From positions 1 to 64,000 of the forward strand of contig JAJYYB010000017.1 in NCBI GenBank assembly GCA_021801355.1: a stretch of 64,000 nt of DNA, in the 5' to 3' direction. The notes under the pieces are model-generated. The model saw nothing but the letters and a program-made list of their open reading frames with translations, was not told the DNA's origin and did no database searches. The first letter of the stretch is position 1. Each line of letters opens with the position of its first letter. The stretch is from Microcaldota archaeon (GTDB taxonomy: Archaea; Micrarchaeota; Micrarchaeia; Micrarchaeales; Micrarchaeaceae). The translations under genes and the position numbers were made by a program. Shown in pieces: positions 8,751 to 16,392 of this stretch.

Positions 8751-9074
8751 ATGGCGGACGAACAAAAACAGCAGTTTAACGTGAATTTTGTTGATACGAA
8801 GCCAATCTTTGCTGACGAGGTGGCATTAGCTCTCAAGATAAAGGCCATGAAGAACGAAAAGGGTGCAGTGGAGAAGGAAGGCCAGATAACGATGATCTTC
8901 ATGGACATGATGAAGAGCCAGGCGATAGGCGAATTCGTTATAAACAAGAGCACAGCAAAGGCACTCCTGAAGGCGCTCTCCGAAACCGTAACGAACCTTG
9001 AGAAGCAACTCTCCGATAAATCAATGCCTCCACCTCCTACAATAAAGACTACTGCAGACACAAGCTACAGGTAA
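8751..9074 (+). CDS. DUF3467-like small protein
   Basis: This 107-aa soluble protein resembles the DUF3467 pattern. An N-terminal FVDT...FADEVAL segment is followed by 'GQITMIFMDMMKSQAIGEFVI', then a helix in which 'TAKALLKALSETVTNLEKQL' closes the domain. A Pro-rich tail follows. The function of the family is unknown. ATG 8751 is chosen because it follows a TATA-like ACATATATAC (about 8722-8731) at leaderless/short-leader distance and begins MADEQKQQ. A further upstream in-frame start would add an improbable hydrophobic stretch lying in the promoter. Confidence 0.75.
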   Translation: MADEQKQQFNVNFVDTKPIFADEVALALKIKAMKNEKGAVEKEGQITMIFMDMMKSQAIGEFVINKSTAKALLKALSETVTNLEKQLSDKSMPPPPTIKTTADTSYR

Positions 9075-9124
9075 TTGCAGTCCTACGCACATGTTAAATG
9101 GTCATAAAAAGTACTACAAAAACG

Positions 9125-9180
9125 GTGCAGATTAATGCACAAAATTCATGTGCATATCCTCTGTTTTTCTTTTTTCATTT
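9125..9180 (+). terminator. Hairpin plus T-rich terminator after the DUF3467-like gene
   Basis: GTGCA (9125-9129) pairs with TGCAC (9136-9140) around a 6-nt loop. About 20 nt later a T-rich tract (9161-9180) follows. Archaeal termination mainly needs the T tract; the hairpin may only help. Confidence 0.45.
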
Positions 9181-9223
9181 TGTCGTCGATAATTCCGCTA
9201 TTTTCCTTCGAAGAAGGATAGAA

Positions 9224-9236
9224 GGTATTAAATACC
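9224..9236 (+). promoter_or_regulatory. TATA box inside a 13-bp palindrome
   Basis: GGTATT-A-AATACC is a perfect interrupted palindrome that contains the TTAAATAC core promoter of the gene at 9270 (about 40 nt to the ATG). A CCTTC/GAAGG inverted repeat (9205-9217) lies just upstream. A repressor bound here would block TBP. GGTGA at 9259-9263 is the SD for ATG 9270. Confidence 0.45.
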
Positions 9237-9269
9237 TAATTCCTTATCAAATATATTGGTGAATTTGAG

Positions 9270-11984
9270 ATGGCAACAGGTCAGCCTGGCGGCATGGTAA
9301 CTCAGGTAGACACTTCAGAGAACGTTTTAGAGACGAAGATAAGGTCTTCAGCGGAACAGAAGAAGAAAGCGATAAGCATACTTGTAATTGGTGAGCTGGG
9401 TGCCGGTTCTGAGGAATTCAGCGAGGATTCTATAATAGGTCTTGCAGAGGAGCTTAGGCAGAGGAAGGCAAGGGGCGACAGTCCAGACATAGTCGTCATA
9501 AACAACGTGCTTCCGTTCATACCGAAGTTCAGCACTGCTTCAAACGATAACAAGCTTACCACACTTAAGGAAGGGATAGAAAACCTGTCCGATGCAAGCG
9601 CCATGATAAAGCCGCACATACAGAGGATAATGGACAACCTCTCGGAGAATTCCAAGGTCTTCTATACTTACGGCGAGGACGACTGGAAGAACATAGAGGG
9701 CATGAAGAAGGACTTGCGCTACGAGTACGCTTACCCATCAAAGAAGCTCGAGGAAACATACTACCTCTACCTGAAGGAGGTGATAGACAGGGAGGAGATA
9801 GCAAAGACTTCGAGCGTGGCCATACACAAGGCCGAGAAGGATCTGAAGGCCGCAAAGGCAAACAGCGGCAAGAACTCGCAGTCATACCAGAACAAGTTGA
9901 AGGTCCTTGAGGACAAGGAGCTTGATTTGGCGAGGACGAAGACCGAGATAAAGGAGCTGAAGGACATAATAATGCTTTTCAACGACCTGCAGACTATGCG
10001 TACTGCCAGCACCGATACCGAGGAGCTTAGCAAGATGGCAGCCGAGGCGAGGAGCGAATTGAAGGACATAAGGCAGTCAATGACATCGTTGCAGAAGGTC
10101 GGCAAGGATTCGGAGCCTGAGTTCGAGCTTCTCGACGCAAAGGCAAAGGCCATTTCAGTAAGGCTTAGGACGATTTCAAAGCGCCTGGGAGACGCCAGCG
10201 AAGTGGCACAGACCGAGGAGCGCAAGAAGAGGCCCGGTGCTCGCCTTGGCACTACGATACCAATGCCTCCAGAGGCGGCCAAGACGATAGACGAGCTTGG
10301 AGAGGCGCTTTACAGGCGCGCACTCGGAGATGCATTTGGCAGGAGGAACAAGGTAGAGATAATGCCGCTCAACGCAAACAGGATAACTGTTGCGAAGCAG
10401 GACGTATCGCTCAATCTGCTCATATCGCACAAGCTCGGCGGTTCTGCTGGCTTGGCAAAGCAGAGCAGCGGCGCGGTGGCGCAGATGGTAGGCAGGATGC
10501 TTGAGAACCTTCACTTCAATCCAAACATAGTAATCACAGCGCACAATGCCGCAACGGCATTCGGAATAAAGCCGCTTGAGCACAACTCCAAGAAAGTAAT
10601 GTATGTGCTCAACCAGGGACCGCTTTGGGACGTTGCGAAGGTATTCAACGAGGCAATAGCCGGCAGGAAGACCGAGAAGACATCTGCCGAGTCTCGCGGA
10701 AGCGTAGATTCCGGAGTAAGCATACTAACCTACGACAAGGACGGCCAGGTGACAAGGGAGGCGCTAACTCACATGTACCTATTGCGCAAGCGCGCAGAGA
10801 ACGATGAGAGGGAGGCGAAGCTCCTGCCCTCTTTGAAGAAGAGCTTGGGCAAGGTGTTGGCAGATGACTCCATAGATGTCACGAAGGCCGTGCTCAACGA
10901 GGGTATAGCCAAGGCGAAGAGGCCGTCCGAGCTCAATTCGCTCGACCTGAGCAGCATAACTAAGGAGGATCTGGCATCGCTTATAAAGTACAAGACCGGC
11001 ACGAAGGGCCTCGGCGAAACCGATGGCTTCAGGCTCGGAGTGTTCAGCGATGTCCATTATGGCAGCGACTGCGATGTCTCTCTGCTTGAGGGTGCCGTCA
11101 AGGACGCAATGGACAAGAAGATAAACCTCCTGGTACTAGATGGCGACATGATAGAGGGCGCGCTGGGCTACTTCAAGAGGGAGCTCAGGGAGAACAAGAG
11201 GCCTGAGATAGCAGACGCTTATAAGAAGTTCCTCGAGGCAAAGGGCCTGAGCAACGCCGCGATAGACAGGGAGATGGACAAGTTCTACCACGTCTATGTG
11301 AACAACCTATCAAGGAACACAGAGGAGCAGGCATACGGACTCATAAAGAGGATGGAGCCTCTGATACAGGACGTTATAAGCAGGGGCGGCTCGATAATAG
11401 TCGTGTCAGGTAATCACTACAACAAGACCGGGAGGGACAACGAGGTCGACGAGGCCGAGAGGCTGGCATCGGTGATAAAGCCTTACATAGATGGCATGAA
11501 GGCGAGCAACCCGGGCTCCGTACCAGATGATTGGGAGAGCCACATAAAGCTGATACACGGAGGCGAGACAGGGGCTGGCGAGATGTCAATAGGGAAGACG
11601 AACATATTCGCAGCGCACAAGCCGGTGAACGTGGACAGGCAATCCAACCACTCGGACATAGTTGTAGTCGGTCATGAGCATGATTACGAGGAAAGGCAGG
11701 TGGGCGATACATTCATACTGAAGATGTTCCACATGCAGAAGTCAGAGAGCTCGTACGTGCAGACGTTCGGTATACCCATAGGAAAGGGGCTTAACGGATG
11801 GGGCTACTTCGATGTAGAGAGGAACGATGAGGGGCGTGTCATAAAGGTCGTATCGCACCCGGTGCTCAGGGAGACCCTTATAAAGAAGGGCATGATACAG
11901 GACAACCCGCTCTACAACGAGTTCTGGGAGAAGTACAACAACGTATCGCTCACGGGGGACAAGAAGAAGTCAAAGAGTTCTTGA
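9270..11984 (+). CDS. Large protein with a C-terminal calcineurin-like phosphoesterase domain and a second, degenerate one
   Basis: The product is 904 aa. The C-terminal third carries all main metallophosphoesterase motifs: SDVHYG (Asp594, His596), LDGDMIE, GNHY (Asn715, His716) and GHEH (His802, His804), so it should bind two metals and cut a phosphoester. The N-terminal part starts with a similar beta strand (ISILVIGE, about residue 37), then TYGEDDW near 135 and ITAHNAATAF near 420. These fit a second phosphoesterase fold that has lost its metal ligands. A long charged coiled coil (about 165-335) splits it. The substrate is unknown; a DNA or nucleotide target is only a guess. No signal peptide was seen, so it is cytosolic. 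Confidence 0.82.
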   Translation: MATGQPGGMVTQVDTSENVLETKIRSSAEQKKKAISILVIGELGAGSEEFSEDSIIGLAEELRQRKARGDSPDIVVINNVLPFIPKFSTASNDNKLTTLKEGIENLSDASAMIKPHIQRIMDNLSENSKVFYTYGEDDWKNIEGMKKDLRYEYAYPSKKLEETYYLYLKEVIDREEIAKTSSVAIHKAEKDLKAAKANSGKNSQSYQNKLKVLEDKELDLARTKTEIKELKDIIMLFNDLQTMRTASTDTEELSKMAAEARSELKDIRQSMTSLQKVGKDSEPEFELLDAKAKAISVRLRTISKRLGDASEVAQTEERKKRPGARLGTTIPMPPEAAKTIDELGEALYRRALGDAFGRRNKVEIMPLNANRITVAKQDVSLNLLISHKLGGSAGLAKQSSGAVAQMVGRMLENLHFNPNIVITAHNAATAFGIKPLEHNSKKVMYVLNQGPLWDVAKVFNEAIAGRKTEKTSAESRGSVDSGVSILTYDKDGQVTREALTHMYLLRKRAENDEREAKLLPSLKKSLGKVLADDSIDVTKAVLNEGIAKAKRPSELNSLDLSSITKEDLASLIKYKTGTKGLGETDGFRLGVFSDVHYGSDCDVSLLEGAVKDAMDKKINLLVLDGDMIEGALGYFKRELRENKRPEIADAYKKFLEAKGLSNAAIDREMDKFYHVYVNNLSRNTEEQAYGLIKRMEPLIQDVISRGGSIIVVSGNHYNKTGRDNEVDEAERLASVIKPYIDGMKASNPGSVPDDWESHIKLIHGGETGAGEMSIGKTNIFAAHKPVNVDRQSNHSDIVVVGHEHDYEERQVGDTFILKMFHMQKSESSYVQTFGIPIGKGLNGWGYFDVERNDEGRVIKVVSHPVLRETLIKKGMIQDNPLYNEFWEKYNNVSLTGDKKKSKSS

Positions 11985-11991
11985 AGCTGAA

Positions 11992-12028
11992 GCCTGACCA
12001 AAGTCAGGCCCAGCCTGTTTTTGTTCTT
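11992..12028 (+). terminator. Hairpin terminator after the phosphoesterase gene
   Basis: GCCTGAC (11992-11998) and GTCAGGC (12003-12009) form a 7-bp stem with a CAAA loop. T-rich sequence at 12018-12028 follows. It sits 8 nt after the stop codon. Confidence 0.65.
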
Positions 12029-12054
12029 TTCCATACAAGTATTAGCGCGAGCGA

Positions 12055-12768
12055 ATGGCTGCAAGCAAAGCGAAGCGATTTGTCCACGAAATCGTATCAC
12101 ATCTGCCTATCCTAGCGTTTGCCATCGCGCTTCTGATAATAATATCAACGGATTTGACCCCCTTGTTCCAGGCCATGAGCCAGAAGCTCTTCATAGTCCT
12201 CACCTCGCCGTTCAACATATATATAGAGGGAGGAGGGATGGCCAACGTGGCTTGGACTGCACTTGCCGTAGCGATAGCCGAGATATACTTCAAGCTCACA
12301 GACAGGCCATTTGAGGTCACAGTCGCCATAATATCCGGAATAGTTGTTACGTACATATTCGCGTTCACCGGTTTATTTCTTAACATAGTGGCTTCAGGCA
12401 CGTCCATCGTCAGCTTCACCGCGCTGCTGTTCCTTGCCGTAAACGTGATAGGCGATATGCTGAACCTACCAAGGCAGATACTGCTAGGCAACGTCTCTAT
12501 AACCAAGACTGTGGTATTCATGTCCACATACGCATTCGGCGTAGTAGGGCTTTTCATATTCCTCATACCATCGCTAGGTGGCGACTACATATACGGCAAC
12601 CCTTCATGGAAGCTCCACCTGGTCGGAGGCGTGGCTGCCATAATGCTCACATTGATAGCGCTTTCAGTGAGGGACAAGCAGAAGGCTGAAAAAGAGAACA
12701 AAAAGCGCAAGGCCATGCATGATCAGTACGCTGCAGCAATAGACGCCATAGAGAACAATCCGGAATGA
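12055..12768 (+). CDS. Polytopic membrane protein of unknown function
   Basis: The 237-aa product has about six hydrophobic helices (roughly residues 15-40, 62-84, 88-115, 119-138, 154-178 and 185-205) and a charged, Lys/Glu-rich cytosolic C-terminus. No catalytic motif or transporter signature is recognised. The start is the first ATG after a terminator hairpin; no strong SD is visible, so a leaderless message is possible. The next gene (APC permease) has its own promoter, so these two are probably separate units. Confidence 0.7.
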   Translation: MAASKAKRFVHEIVSHLPILAFAIALLIIISTDLTPLFQAMSQKLFIVLTSPFNIYIEGGGMANVAWTALAVAIAEIYFKLTDRPFEVTVAIISGIVVTYIFAFTGLFLNIVASGTSIVSFTALLFLAVNVIGDMLNLPRQILLGNVSITKTVVFMSTYAFGVVGLFIFLIPSLGGDYIYGNPSWKLHLVGGVAAIMLTLIALSVRDKQKAEKENKKRKAMHDQYAAAIDAIENNPE

Positions 12769-12784
12769 TCAATCAAATCAGCGC

Positions 12785-12796
12785 GCACTATAGTGC
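12785..12796. promoter_or_regulatory. 12-bp palindrome upstream of the permease promoter
   Basis: GCACTA-TAGTGC is a perfect palindrome ending 16 bp before the TATA box TTTATTTAA (12813-12821) of the permease gene. The TATA centre is ~29 nt from ATG 12846, so the message is probably leaderless. This position suits an activator or repressor site. Confidence 0.4.
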
Positions 12797-12845
12797 AACC
12801 TAAGAAGAGCCCTTTATTTAATAGAGTTTCCATCCAAAATCTATC

Positions 12846-14201
12846 ATGCAACCCGCCCAAATGGAAAAAGGTACCGGCTTCGGCCTTTTAGAGGCCCTCC
12901 TCATAAGCCTAGGCGCCACTTTGCCGGCAGGATTCTTCCTAATGAGCGGCACCGCAATATCAAGGACAGGGACGCTGAGTCTCGTATCTGTCATAATAAC
13001 TTCTGTACTTGTTTGCATAAGCGGGCTCTGCTATTTCGAGCTGGCGAGATTCTCCGGCAAAGATGGCAGTGTCTACGAGTACACCAGGGAGACTTTCTCG
13101 CCTAATACCGGTTTCCCATGCGGCCTGCTATGGATTGGGGGCCTTCTCTCGTGTGCCGCCTCGGCAGCTGTCCTCATAGCGAGCTTTTACGGCTTCCACC
13201 CGACAAACGACGCGAGCGCAATAATCGGCTCAGCGATAATAATGCTAGCTGTAGCGTTCCTATCAATTAAGCCTAGGGCTTCCATAAAACTGTTGCTCAT
13301 CGCAACCACAGTCTCATTAATTTCACTTGCCATATTCCTTTCGCTCGGCGCTAAATTCATAAGCTACAGCGCGGCCCAGCAAGGCACCACGAGCGATATA
13401 CTTTTCAGTGCTGCAATAATGTTCTTCGCATTCCTTGGGTTTACCAGGCTCACCACTATATATAATGCTATAGACAGTCCTATACCGACGATAAAGAAAG
13501 CGATGTACCTTACGATAGGGATGTTCATCGTCTTCTACGTTATATTAACTTTCGTTATATCTGGTCTCTCCTCATATGTAAAGAGCTTCCCTAGCGCAGG
13601 CGTCCTTATAATAAACCCATTTTATCTAGAGGCCGAAGTGCTGGGCAGTGCCGCTTTGCACGGTCTTTTCACGCTACTTGCCACAATAGCTTTGCTGATA
13701 CTAATAATCGTGTGCATTCTCAGTGCATCAAGGACTGTTTTCTCAATGGGCGCTGACAATGAGCTACCAATTACGGGCAAGTTAAGCAAGAAAGGCGTGC
13801 CGATAAACTCATTGGCCCTGTGCTGCGTGATTCTGATAGGACTGACTTTTGTGGCAAAGTTCAGCACTCTCGTAGATACGATGAGCGCATCAATGCTGCT
13901 CGCTTTCGCAATATCCGACATCTCCGCGCTCAACCTGTGGCTCAAGGAGAGGAAGACGAAGCGAGCCAAAGGCTCGCTGCTTGAGAATAACCTGTTCCCT
14001 TTACTTCCGATAGTCGGCGCGCTAGGCAACATCGCCCTGTTCTTCAGCATAAGCACTACTGGGCTCACAATCTCACTCGCAATACTGCTTATAGGCGGAT
14101 TGTACTACACATACGGGAAGGTGCTCATAATGCCAAAGGGTGCAATCAAGGTGTTCAAGAAAAGCCCGAAGCGCAGCGCAATAAGGGCGTTCGAAAGATA
14201 A
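12846..14201 (+). CDS. APC-superfamily amino acid/polyamine permease
   Basis: The 451-aa membrane protein has about 12 hydrophobic helices. It begins with the APC-type first helix 'LLEALLISLGATLPAGFFLMSG', whose central unwound GAxxP-like region normally contacts the substrate amine/carboxylate. It probably imports an amino acid or polyamine by proton or exchange coupling in the cytoplasmic membrane. The substrate cannot be told from sequence. The C-terminus is basic. It is likely expressed from its own leaderless promoter, with a palindrome upstream. An amino acid source would suit the catabolic genes at 32-44 kb, but no linkage is shown. Confidence 0.85.
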   Translation: MQPAQMEKGTGFGLLEALLISLGATLPAGFFLMSGTAISRTGTLSLVSVIITSVLVCISGLCYFELARFSGKDGSVYEYTRETFSPNTGFPCGLLWIGGLLSCAASAAVLIASFYGFHPTNDASAIIGSAIIMLAVAFLSIKPRASIKLLLIATTVSLISLAIFLSLGAKFISYSAAQQGTTSDILFSAAIMFFAFLGFTRLTTIYNAIDSPIPTIKKAMYLTIGMFIVFYVILTFVISGLSSYVKSFPSAGVLIINPFYLEAEVLGSAALHGLFTLLATIALLILIIVCILSASRTVFSMGADNELPITGKLSKKGVPINSLALCCVILIGLTFVAKFSTLVDTMSASMLLAFAISDISALNLWLKERKTKRAKGSLLENNLFPLLPIVGALGNIALFFSISTTGLTISLAILLIGGLYYTYGKVLIMPKGAIKVFKKSPKRSAIRAFER

Positions 14202-14266
14202 ACCGCTTTTCGTCGCCGCGTAATCCTCACAATCACCTTTTTATCTCTTTTTATGGTTATATATAA

Positions 14267-15370
14267 ATGGCGACAGGTGGCGATATGACCGAGGAGTTGA
14301 ACCCAGACGACGAGGAGATCCTTAGATTTATAGAGAGTGCGAAGCCCAAGATTTACGTTATAGGTACCGGCGGCAGCGGAAGCAATACTGTGACCAGGCT
14401 GACTAGCATAGGCATACAGGGTGCCATAACAGTCGCCATGAACACCGATGCGCCACACCTAGTTAAGACGAAGGCGGAGCGAAAGCTTCTTCTGGGGAAG
14501 CGCGCTACCAAAGGGATGGGTGCCGGCAGCGACATGAAGCTCGGCGAAGAGGCGGCGCTTGAGAGCAAGGAGGAGATAAAGCACATGCTATCTGACGCCC
14601 AGCTCGTATTCATAACATGCGGCCTCGGAGGCGGCACAGGTACCGGCACAGTGAGCGTCATAGCCCATGAGGCAAAAGAGGCAGGCGCGCTCACTGTAGC
14701 AATAGTCACTCTTCCATTCTCAAGCGAAGGAAAGGCAAGGATGAGGACCGCACTTGAAGGCCTTAACAAGCTGCGCAAGGTAGCCGACACCGTAATAATA
14801 ATTCACAACGACAAGCTGCTCGCTGTCGCACCTGACCTGCCGCTCAACATGGCATTCAGGGTTTCGGACGAAGTGCTGGCCGGAGCTGCTAAGGGGATAG
14901 TCGAGATGGTAACTAAGCCTGGCATGGTAAACATAGACTTTGCAGACCTGCGCACCGTCCTGAAGGAGGGCGGCTACGCTGTCATAGGCTCTGGCGAGGG
15001 AATAAACTCTAACGATGGCACAAGCAGGTCGATAATAGCGCTCGAGAACGCGATAAAGAGCCCTATGCTTGACGCAGACTTGGGGTCCGCTAGGAAAGCC
15101 CTGGTCAACATAGTGGGCGGAGAGAGCCTAACCCTAAGGGAAGCTGAATCAGTATTCCAGGAGGTTTCAGGCAGGATAAACAAGGACGCGCTGCTCAAGT
15201 GGGGCGCGAGGATAGAGCCTGACATGCAGAAGGATTCGATAAAGGTAATAATAGTTGTCAGCGGAGTCGAATTCCCCGAGTACACAGAGTCTGGCATAAC
15301 CAAGAAGATAAAGGAGAATGAGAAGCTCGACCTGGACCAGATATTTGAGGAGGAGACGGTGGCTAAATGA
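14267..15370 (+). CDS. ftsZ: Cell division GTPase FtsZ
   Basis: FtsZ polymerises into the cytokinetic ring. The 367-aa product has the nucleotide-binding start ([11 protein letters not shown]), the tubulin signature GGGTGTG (residues 121-127) and the T7 loop [11 protein letters not shown] that completes the GTPase site of the next subunit. A short acidic C-terminal tail (DLDQIFEEE) follows. Two starts are possible. ATG 14267 would be leaderless from TTTTTATCTC at about 14236-14245. ATG 14285 has AGGTGG seven nt upstream and a nearer TATATA. The former is given. The stop codon abuts the convergent L24e stop with no gap. Confidence 0.95.
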   Translation: MATGGDMTEELNPDDEEILRFIESAKPKIYVIGTGGSGSNTVTRLTSIGIQGAITVAMNTDAPHLVKTKAERKLLLGKRATKGMGAGSDMKLGEEAALESKEEIKHMLSDAQLVFITCGLGGGTGTGTVSVIAHEAKEAGALTVAIVTLPFSSEGKARMRTALEGLNKLRKVADTVIIIHNDKLLAVAPDLPLNMAFRVSDEVLAGAAKGIVEMVTKPGMVNIDFADLRTVLKEGGYAVIGSGEGINSNDGTSRSIIALENAIKSPMLDADLGSARKALVNIVGGESLTLREAESVFQEVSGRINKDALLKWGARIEPDMQKDSIKVIIVVSGVEFPEYTESGITKKIKENEKLDLDQIFEEETVAK

Positions 15371-15559
15371 TTACTTCTTTTGGCTGCTGCTCTTCGCCTT
15401 TTCTTTCAGTTCTTTTGTATTGAACTTCTTGTGCATTATGACGTCGTTCCTGTAGCAGCGTTTTGAGCAGTAGAACCTTATGTCCCCTGTCTTGTATACG
15501 AACATCATTCCTGTACCGAAAGGAATAGACTCAGTGCAATAAGAGCATTTGCGCGCCAT
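15371..15559 (-). CDS. rpl24e: Ribosomal protein L24e
   Basis: This is a 62-aa zinc-ribbon protein of the archaeal large subunit. Cys5 and Cys8 in KCSYC and the later pair in FYCSKRC form the expected CX2C...CX3C zinc site, followed by a basic tail. It is the last gene of the L7Ae-S28e-L24e cluster, a common archaeal order; the Ndk and IF-2 genes that often follow are absent here. The stop abuts ftsZ. Confidence 0.95.
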   Translation of the reverse strand: MARKCSYCTESIPFGTGMMFVYKTGDIRFYCSKRCYRNDVIMHKKFNTKELKEKAKSSSQKK

Positions 15560-15572
15560 CTGATCACGAAGC

Positions 15573-15806
15573 TTACTTTACCTTTATCTCTCTGGCTTCC
15601 CTGCTTGTGTCTGGCAGCCTGATTACGTCGCCGATCTTAGCCGGCCCGAGCATATTCCTCCTTATTATCCTTCCCTTGTCCTTGCCCTCAAGTATCCTGC
15701 ACGACACAAGGTATATCTCTCCCGAAATACCGGTCTTCACTTGCGTGTTGACCTCGACTATCTCGGCAAGGAACCCGGAGAATTGCCTTTGCTGCTCCTC
15801 TGTCAT
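15573..15806 (-). CDS. rps28e: Ribosomal protein S28e
   Basis: The 77-aa OB-fold protein belongs to the archaeal/eukaryotic small subunit, near the mRNA exit site. The ending (LPDTSREAREIKVK) matches the family's conserved C-terminal 'REAR' box, and the length is usual. It lies between L7Ae and L24e with 13-nt gaps on each side and is clearly cotranscribed. Confidence 0.95.
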   Translation of the reverse strand: MTEEQQRQFSGFLAEIVEVNTQVKTGISGEIYLVSCRILEGKDKGRIIRRNMLGPAKIGDVIRLPDTSREAREIKVK

Positions 15807-15819
15807 TAATTAACACCAA

Positions 15820-16248
15820 TCACTTCTTCGGCTTCTCTTGCTTGGCCTCCCTCTTTTCTTCCTTCGGTGCCGTCTGCGGCTTTGGTGCAACTCCGCTTAT
15901 CTTCGAGACTATGTCCCTTATCGCCCCATTGGCGCTTCCCTGATTCTCGACCGCTATGGCAGTGCACGGAACAGTCATCCCTATGGACTTACCTAGATCA
16001 AGCTTGCTCGGCACGAACGAATAAGCGATACCCTTCTGCTCGCACAGCATTGGTATGTGCATCACGACCTCTTCCGGGTCGACGTCACCCGCCACAACAA
16101 CGAATGATGCCAGTCCGCGCTCTATGCTCTTGGTGACCTCATTGGCCCCCTTCTTCACGGCGCCTGACTGCTTAGCCAGCTGCAATGCCTCGTACGTCTT
16201 TGCCACTACCTCAGTTGGCACCTCGAATTTTACATAAGATTTTGCCAT
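15820..16248 (-). CDS. rpl7ae: Ribosomal protein L7Ae
   Basis: L7Ae binds kink-turns in 23S rRNA and also in C/D and H/ACA guide RNPs and archaeal RNase P. The 142-aa product has the family core (KKGANEVTKSIERG, the VVAGDVDPEEVVMHIP box and the GKSIG region). ATG 16248 (MAKSYVKFEV) is preferred over GTG 16257 because GGTG lies 6-7 nt upstream of it. The C-terminal ~20 residues are a Lys/Glu-rich extension. It leads the three-gene operon. Confidence 0.95.
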   Translation of the reverse strand: MAKSYVKFEVPTEVVAKTYEALQLAKQSGAVKKGANEVTKSIERGLASFVVVAGDVDPEEVVMHIPMLCEQKGIAYSFVPSKLDLGKSIGMTVPCTAIAVENQGSANGAIRDIVSKISGVAPKPQTAPKEEKREAKQEKPKK

Positions 16249-16392
16249 ATTCAACACCGTCGGTTTTTACCTCATCCAGTATTTATCGCGAAATTTACTT
16301 GCACCGGAAAAGAAAGCAAAAATGCATTTTATATTTATAGCCAAACCTATTTAAGCCTTACACCAATTTCAGCTGCTATCAGATGACTTGCA

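Noticed and set aside
9302-9655. Minus-strand frame over the N-terminus of the 904-aa protein
   Set aside because: Antisense shadow; the plus-strand gene has promoter, SD and domain support.
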